Positions 58,900 through 64,000 of a stretch of 64,000 nucleotides of DNA are shown here, in pieces (positions within the stretch are counted from its first letter, which is position 1; every line of letters begins with the position of its first letter). The position numbers and the translations under genes were made by a program. Origin of the DNA: Achromobacter kerstersii (lineage in GTDB: Bacteria > Pseudomonadota > Gammaproteobacteria > Burkholderiales > Burkholderiaceae_B); assembly GCF_902859595.1 (NCBI RefSeq), contig NZ_CADIJQ010000012.1, forward strand, positions 62,001 through 126,000. The letters run 5' to 3'. The notes beneath the pieces are model-generated. The model saw only the letters and a program-made list of their open reading frames with translations, was not told the origin of the DNA and did not search any database.

Positions 58900-59933
58900 C
58901 CCCTATCAGGACCTTACCCATGCTCCCGTCCCCTACCCGCCGCGCGTTGTTGACGGCCGCCGCCGGCCTTGCCGCCACGTCGCTCGTGCCCATGGCGGCG
59001 CGCGCCCAAAGCAAGCAAGCCGACCCTGCCACCGGCACGGTCACACTGGCCGGCTGGAGCAAGCCCATCAGCGAAATCACGAACCTGCTGGTCGAACCCG
59101 ACAAGGGCTTCTTCAAGGCGCAGGGCGTGAACCTCGTCTACCTGCCTGGGGCGGGCGGCGGCGACGCCATCCGCAATATTCTTAGCGGCCAGGCTGACGT
59201 GGCCTTCACCGACCCCGGCTCGTTCTTCATGGCGCTGGACAAGGGCGAGAAGCTGCGCGCCATCTACGACATTTATCCGCAGAACGTTTTCAACGTGGTG
59301 TCGCTGAAGTCGGCGAACATCACGCGGCCAGCGGACCTGAAAGGCAAGCGCATCGGCGTCTACAGCCTGGCAAGCGGCACGCGCCAGAATCTGCTGGTGA
59401 TGCTGCATCAAGCCGGCCTGACCGAAGCCGACGTTGAAATCGTCGTGACCGGCGTGCTGAACTTTGCGCCGCTGTTGCAGGGCCAGGTCGACGCCACTGC
59501 CGCCACCGACACCGGCCTGCTGGTCGGCCGCCGCCGTGGCCTGGGGGAGGTCAACGTGATGGAAGTGCGCGACACCCTCAACGTATCCAGCGACCTGTTC
59601 GTGGTGCGCGAATCGGTCTATCAGCAAAAGCAGCCGCTGCTGCGCGCGTTCCTCAAGGCGTATCGCGACAGCGCCACGTGGATGATCGCCCAGCCGGAAG
59701 AAGCCGCCACGCTGGCCGGCAAACGCGCCATCGACGGCACCGACCGCAGCATCAACCTGGACGTGATCCGGCTGCGCAATGCCGCGTCAATATCGCCTGC
59801 CGGCCGGCCGCTGGGCGCGTTTGATCTGGATCTGTTGCAGAAGGCCGCTGACGCCTACCGCGCGCTGGGTTTGATTCAGCACCCCATCGATGTCGCCGCC
59901 GTCGTCGACGCCAGCCTGTTGCCCGGAGCCTGA
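58896..59933 (+). CDS. thiY: NMT1/THI5-like substrate-binding protein (ThiY-type)
   Basis: A 345-aa binding protein. The N terminus has a twin-arginine-type leader (SPTRRALLTAAAGL...MAARA) before QSKQADP, so it may be exported folded. The body matches the NMT1 family: GFFKAQGVNLVYLPGAGGGDAIRNILSGQADVAFTDPGSFF, VSLKSANITRPADLKGKRIGVYSLASGTRQNLLVMLHQAGL. ThiY proteins of this family bind N-formyl-4-amino-5-aminomethyl-2-methylpyrimidine or related thiamine breakdown products. The riboswitch points to thiamine-related cargo; the exact ligand is unknown. The ATG at 58896 overlaps the permease stop. Confidence 0.83.
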   Translation: MTPIRTLPMLPSPTRRALLTAAAGLAATSLVPMAARAQSKQADPATGTVTLAGWSKPISEITNLLVEPDKGFFKAQGVNLVYLPGAGGGDAIRNILSGQADVAFTDPGSFFMALDKGEKLRAIYDIYPQNVFNVVSLKSANITRPADLKGKRIGVYSLASGTRQNLLVMLHQAGLTEADVEIVVTGVLNFAPLLQGQVDATAATDTGLLVGRRRGLGEVNVMEVRDTLNVSSDLFVVRESVYQQKQPLLRAFLKAYRDSATWMIAQPEEAATLAGKRAIDGTDRSINLDVIRLRNAASISPAGRPLGAFDLDLLQKAADAYRALGLIQHPIDVAAVVDASLLPGA

Positions 59934-59934
59934 C

Positions 59935-60714
59935 ATGACCGCCGCCCTGAAGTTTGCAGGCAAGGTGGTGCTGGTGACCGGCGCCAGCCGCGGCATCGGC
60001 GCCGAGATCGCGCGCAGCTTTGCGCGGGAAGGCGCCACCGTCGTCGTCAACTACCTGAGCAACACCGAAGCCGCCAACGCCGTCGTGGCGCAGTGCGTGG
60101 CCGCGGGCGGCGACGCCTGGGCCGTGCAGGCCGACGTGGGGTCGGCGGACGCCGTGCAAGCCCTGGTTGACGGCATTGTGCAGGACGCCGGCCGGCTTGA
60201 TATCGTCGTCAACAACGCCCTGCGCCATTACGCGTTTGATCCGCGCACGCGCACGGCGTTCGATGATCTGTCATGGCAGCAGTACCAGTCGCAATTCGAC
60301 GGCTCGGTCGGTGCGGCGTTCAACGTCTGCCGCGCGGCGCTCCCGCATTTCAAGCAACGCGCGCAAGGGTGCATCGTCAACATCGTCAGCAACCTGGTTG
60401 AACATCCGGTCGTGCCGTATCACGACTACACCACCGCGAAGGCCGCGCTGGTGGCGTTCAGCCGCAACCTGGCAGCGGAACTGGGCCCCTTCGGCATCCG
60501 GGTGAACTGCGTCGCGCCGGGTCTGGTGTACCCCACCGAAGCCAGCGGCGGCACGCAGGAAGCCTTCCGCGAACAATTGATTGCCGCCACGCCGTTGCGC
60601 CGCATCGCCCAGCCGGAAGACGTGGCCGGCCCCGTGCTGTTCCTGGCGTCCGGCTGGAGCAGCTTCATGACGGGGCAAGTCCTGTTCGTGGACGGCGGAC
60701 TGGTGATGCGCTAG
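59935..60714 (+). CDS. Short-chain dehydrogenase/reductase of the thiamine-riboswitch operon
   Basis: A 259-aa SDR. Cofactor motif TGASRGIG; structural motif NNAL instead of NNAG; catalytic Y-x-x-x-K in YHDYTTAKAALVAFSR; C terminus TGQVLFVDGGLVMR. The start at 59935 follows the thiY stop by one base (TGACATG). As last gene of the operon it could reduce the aldehyde from LuxC to an alcohol, completing acid-to-alcohol conversion. The 45-bp gap before the next gene suggests the operon ends here. Confidence 0.87.
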   Translation: MTAALKFAGKVVLVTGASRGIGAEIARSFAREGATVVVNYLSNTEAANAVVAQCVAAGGDAWAVQADVGSADAVQALVDGIVQDAGRLDIVVNNALRHYAFDPRTRTAFDDLSWQQYQSQFDGSVGAAFNVCRAALPHFKQRAQGCIVNIVSNLVEHPVVPYHDYTTAKAALVAFSRNLAAELGPFGIRVNCVAPGLVYPTEASGGTQEAFREQLIAATPLRRIAQPEDVAGPVLFLASGWSSFMTGQVLFVDGGLVMR

Positions 60715-60759
60715 AGTGGGTAGCCCCCCAGCTTCGCAGCATTCCCCCGGAGCCGCCCC

Positions 60760-63258
60760 ATGCGCGTCCGAGCACGAATTTTCGCCTGCCTGTTCGGATT
60801 GATCCTTGGCTTGTTGAGCCTGGCCCAGGCACGGCTCGCGCTGGCCGACCCGCCCCCCCCCACAACCGCCCCGCCGCTCGCCGCCATTCAGATGGGCGAC
60901 ATTCCGCTGCGCGCAGACAGCGACACGCGCTACGCCGAAGGCGTGTTGCAGCGCGTCGCCACCGCTGACCCCGAGGCCAAGCTTGGCCCGCTACTGGAAG
61001 CAATCGCCAAGTCCGCCGACGAAAAGCTCTACGAATTTCAACCGGCCCAACTTCGCACCCTGCCCATCATGCGGGTCGAGAGCCTGGAGCGGCATTGGAT
61101 CTTTGACGCTCGCCGGCTGGCGCGCTGGCAGGCGGATCTGCGCCAGGCCACCGCCTGGTACGCCAGCGATGCGGCCGAACTGCTGCGCCGCCGCGATGCC
61201 TGGCAGGCCATCAAAAGTTCAGCCTTCGCCGCCAGTCTGCCGCCCGCGCTGGCCGACCGCGTGGATGCCGTTCTGGCGCAGTTGACGGGCGCCGCGCAGG
61301 CGCTGTCCGGCCCGCTGTCGCGACAGGCCGACCTTGAACAACGCGCCAACGCCGTCGAAGAACGCATCAAGGCGGGCCAGCGTTCCGTGGCCGAAGCCAT
61401 CAACGACATCGACGCGCGCCTGATGCGCGTGGATTCACCGCCGCTCTGGGATCTGGGCAAGACGCAAGATACAAGCGAAGACACCATGGCCTTGCTGCAC
61501 ACGGGCGTCGACATCGAAGCCCGCTTCGCGCGCGAATACAGCGCGTCGGGCAGTGGCAACCAACGCGCGCTGCATGTGATTCAGATCGCGCTGCTGGTGC
61601 TGATGCTATGGCTGGCCCGGAAGAGCCGCGACGCGATCCGCGCGGGCGTCATGAGTGAAACCGCGGCGGGCGTCCTGGGCCGCCCGTTGTCCACCTGGCT
61701 GCTGCTGTCGATGCTGGCCGTGCTGGCGTTGGAACCCGATGCGCCGCTGATGGTGCAGCAAGTGGCGCTGGTGCTGGCGGCGGCGCCGGTGCTGCGTTTG
61801 CTGCCGCCTTCTGCGCGCCGGCAACTGGACCTGTGGCCCTACGCCATCACCGCCCTGTTCCTGGCGGAGCGGCTGGGCTTTTTGTTCTTGGCCAACACCT
61901 TGTTCTACCGCCTGTCCACCGTGGCGCTGACCGCGGTGTCGCTGGCCGCCATCCTGTGGTTGCTGCGGCGCGGCCGGCGCCAACCCCAGTCGCCCGCTCC
62001 CACCCGCCTGGCGGGTATGCTGCGCGGCATTGCCTGGGTCGCGGTTGCGTTGCTATGCGTGTCGCTGGCGTCCAACCTGTTCGGCAATGTCTCGTTGGCG
62101 GAAATGTTGACCAGCGCCGTCATCGGTTGCGGCTACTTCGGGTTGGTGCTCTACGCCGGCGTCACCGTCATCATCACACTGGTGCAAGTGTTGTTGGCGC
62201 GCCAAGGCATATCGCGTTTCCGGCTGGCGCGCGAACATGCGCCGCCGCTGGTTCAGTTGCTGATCCGCCTGCTGACATTCGCCGCCGTCGTCGGCTGGGC
62301 GGTCTACGCGATGGACCGATTCCGCATCCTGCGCGCCACCTATGCATACGCTACCCAGATACTGTCCTACACCCTGACCGTGGGCGAAGTGTCCATCAGC
62401 CTGGGCAACGTGCTGCTCTTTCTGATTTCCGTGGTGATTGCATTCTGGGCCGCGCGCACCATCCGCCTGATCCTGCGCGACGAGGTGCTCACGCGTATGG
62501 CGCTGCCGCGCGGCGTGGGCAACAGCATCGCGTCGCTTTCGTACTACCTGGTGCTGCTGCTGGGCCTGGGCATCGCGCTGTCGGCAGCGGGCTTTGAGAC
62601 CAGCCAGTTAACCATCGTGTTCGGCGCGCTGGGCGTGGGCATCGGTTTCGGCCTGCAAGGCGTCGTGAACAACTTCGTGTCCGGCTTGATCCTGATGTTC
62701 GAACGTCCGATACAGCCTGGCGACGTGGTGGAAATCAGCGGCACGTCCGGACAGGTTCGCGACATCGGCATGCGCGCCACCCGGATCAAGACGTTCGACG
62801 GCGCCGATGTCATCGTGCCCAACGGCACATTGCTGTCCGAAAAGCTGACCAACTGGACGCTGCTGGACCGCAGCCGCCGCATCGAAGTCAGTATCGGCCT
62901 GGCCTACGGCACCGAGCCCAACCGGGCGATCGACGTGCTGGATGCCGTGGCCCGGGAAACGGCCGGCGTCGTCACCGAACCGGCGCCCACGGTGCTGTTC
63001 ATGGGCTTTGGCGCCAGCACGCTGGACTTCAGCATTCGCGCCTGGACCCACGACTTCGACAATTGGATCAACATTCGTAGCGACTTGATGGCGCGCATGT
63101 ACGACGCGCTGCGCCAGGCCGGCATCGAGATCGCATTTCCGCAGCGCGATCTGCATCTGCGAACGGTGTCGGATGAAGCCAGCGCCGCGCTAGGCGTCGG
63201 ACGCAGAACCGGCGCGCCCGGTTCCAACGCACCCGAGTCCGACACCCCGGCGCGTTAG
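60760..63258 (+). CDS. MscS-family mechanosensitive channel, large (DUF3772-type N terminus)
   Basis: An 832-aa channel. A signal peptide (to ...ARLALA) precedes a long periplasmic helical region (~30-260, DUF3772-like, with coiled stretches), then about ten hydrophobic segments (~270-600). The conserved MscS pore and beta domain is FGALGVGIGFGLQGVVNNFVSGLILMFERPIQPGDVVEI...VIVPNGTLLSEKLTNWTL, and a C-terminal alpha-beta domain follows. Opens under membrane tension to protect against osmotic downshift. Its stop overlaps that of the convergent amidohydrolase (TTAG). Confidence 0.9.
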   Translation: MRVRARIFACLFGLILGLLSLAQARLALADPPPPTTAPPLAAIQMGDIPLRADSDTRYAEGVLQRVATADPEAKLGPLLEAIAKSADEKLYEFQPAQLRTLPIMRVESLERHWIFDARRLARWQADLRQATAWYASDAAELLRRRDAWQAIKSSAFAASLPPALADRVDAVLAQLTGAAQALSGPLSRQADLEQRANAVEERIKAGQRSVAEAINDIDARLMRVDSPPLWDLGKTQDTSEDTMALLHTGVDIEARFAREYSASGSGNQRALHVIQIALLVLMLWLARKSRDAIRAGVMSETAAGVLGRPLSTWLLLSMLAVLALEPDAPLMVQQVALVLAAAPVLRLLPPSARRQLDLWPYAITALFLAERLGFLFLANTLFYRLSTVALTAVSLAAILWLLRRGRRQPQSPAPTRLAGMLRGIAWVAVALLCVSLASNLFGNVSLAEMLTSAVIGCGYFGLVLYAGVTVIITLVQVLLARQGISRFRLAREHAPPLVQLLIRLLTFAAVVGWAVYAMDRFRILRATYAYATQILSYTLTVGEVSISLGNVLLFLISVVIAFWAARTIRLILRDEVLTRMALPRGVGNSIASLSYYLVLLLGLGIALSAAGFETSQLTIVFGALGVGIGFGLQGVVNNFVSGLILMFERPIQPGDVVEISGTSGQVRDIGMRATRIKTFDGADVIVPNGTLLSEKLTNWTLLDRSRRIEVSIGLAYGTEPNRAIDVLDAVARETAGVVTEPAPTVLFMGFGASTLDFSIRAWTHDFDNWINIRSDLMARMYDALRQAGIEIAFPQRDLHLRTVSDEASAALGVGRRTGAPGSNAPESDTPAR

Positions 63259-64000
63259 ACCGGCATCGCCGCCTTCACCAGCTCCACCCAGTAGTGCGCG
63301 CCCAACGGCAAGATATCGTCGTTGAAGTCGTAGTACGGGTTATGCACAGGCGGGTTGTCTTGCCCCGGACGCGCCGCGCCAATGAACACATAAGCGCCCG
63401 GACGCTGCTCCAGCATGTACGCGAAATCTTCCGACCCCATGCGCGGCGTGCAAGCCGTATCCACCTTGTCTTCACCCACCACGCGCGCGGCGGCGCGAGC
63501 GGCCAGCGCTACCTCGGCTTCCGTGTTGACGCATGCCGGATAGCCGCGAAACACCTGCACGTCGATCGCGGCGCCCGACGTCAACGCCACCCCCGCGCAC
63601 ACCTCACGCAAGCGGCGCTCGGCCAGGTCGCGCGTGGCGGCGGTCAGCGTGCGGCAGCTGCCGCGCAACATCACGCTGTTAGGCACCACGTTCCAGGTGT
63701 CGCCCGCGTGAATCTGCGTCAGGCTCAACGCCAACGAATCGGTCGGTTTCACGTTGCGGCTGACGATGGTCTGCATGGCCGTCACAAGCTGCGCCGCCGC
63801 CACGATGGGGTCCACGCCATGCTCGGGCTGGGCCGCGTGGCAACCCTTGCCGGTGACGTTGATTTCATAGGTGTCGCAGTTGGCCATCACCGTACCCACG
63901 CGCGTGGACACCGTGCCGAAGGGCAGATTGGGCGAGTTATGCAGCGCGAACACGGCGTCGCACGGGAACTGATCAAACAGCCCGTCCTGCACCATGGCGA
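63255..64000 (-). CDS. M20-family amidohydrolase (hippurate hydrolase-like), cut by window edge
   Basis: The C-terminal ~248 residues of a zinc aminoacylase/hippurate hydrolase; the N-terminal third lies beyond the right edge. Metal ligands: His in FALHNSPNLPFG, the dimerisation-domain His in GKGCHAAQPEHGVDPI, Glu in PRMGSEDFAYML, and the terminal His in VHNPYYDFND. These enzymes remove acyl groups from N-acyl amino acids. A full protein is about 395 aa. Confidence 0.9.
   Translation of the reverse strand, partial: AMVQDGLFDQFPCDAVFALHNSPNLPFGTVSTRVGTVMANCDTYEINVTGKGCHAAQPEHGVDPIVAAAQLVTAMQTIVSRNVKPTDSLALSLTQIHAGDTWNVVPNSVMLRGSCRTLTAATRDLAERRLREVCAGVALTSGAAIDVQVFRGYPACVNTEAEVALAARAAARVVGEDKVDTACTPRMGSEDFAYMLEQRPGAYVFIGAARPGQDNPPVHNPYYDFNDDILPLGAHYWVELVKAAMPV

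Noticed and set aside
57374..59933. Sulfonate, taurine or nitrate importer (SsuABC/TauABC type)
   Set aside because: Same superfamily and not excluded by sequence alone, but no sulfonate monooxygenase gene is present and the TPP riboswitch makes a thiamine-related cargo more likely.

Overview
The window is about 65% GC, densely coded and made almost entirely of chromosomal genes. Gene content and order (hemA-prfA-prmC-grxD-ubiX, a Bug-type receptor, DUF2970 and DUF934 proteins, many LysR/IclR regulators, catabolic operons) point to a betaproteobacterium of the Alcaligenaceae, most likely Achromobacter or a close Bordetella relative. This is a judgement from protein families; no database was searched. 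No rRNA, CRISPR array, insertion sequence, integrase or prophage gene was seen.

Left part (1-19436). A ten-gene plus-strand operon (52-11447) holds a branched-chain-amino-acid-type ABC importer (SBP, LivH, LivM, LivG, LivF), an SDR dehydrogenase, a fused E1 alpha-beta 2-oxoacid/acetoin-type dehydrogenase, a VOC protein, E2 and E3. It looks like uptake plus oxidation of one small substrate. It is followed on the minus strand by a LysR regulator, a hipBA toxin-antitoxin locus whose hipA kinase is broken by an internal deletion, ilvD, an AraC regulator and a second LysR. The latter diverges from a GNAT-MFS pair that looks like a resistance unit.

Middle (19437-46187). queC and ppc are flanked by two copies of a ~337-bp non-coding element. 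Its 32-bp closing stems differ between the copies at five positions, and all five are compensated. Next come hbd-atoE-SDR and a catechol-branch beta-ketoadipate operon (pcaI-pcaJ-catC-yciI-pcaD-cyclase). They flank an IclR regulator gene and share a GTTC-N7-GAAC dyad. Then follow small periplasmic proteins, carbonic anhydrase, a GST, a membrane transporter with a divergent LysR, cysI-DUF934, and an IclR-controlled operon (Bug receptor, CoA ligase, citryl-CoA-lyase-like protein, SDR).

Right part (46188-64000). metQ, an HD-like/TPR-like protein, then the minus-strand housekeeping run ubiX, grxD, prmC, prfA, hemA, and tRNA-Phe. A Fic protein with Gln in place of the catalytic His lies behind an elaborate operator array. 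The most interesting unit follows: a TPP riboswitch (54681-54757) ahead of a tightly overlapping six-gene operon, luxE-like, luxC-like, ABC ATPase, ABC permease, NMT1/THI5-type binding protein, SDR. LuxE+LuxC+SDR can in principle reduce a carboxylic acid to an alcohol. Under thiamine control and beside a thiamine-precursor-type importer, this suggests an undescribed salvage route for an oxidised (carboxylate) form of thiamine or of its pyrimidine or thiazole moiety. The window ends with an MscS-family channel and a truncated M20 amidohydrolase.
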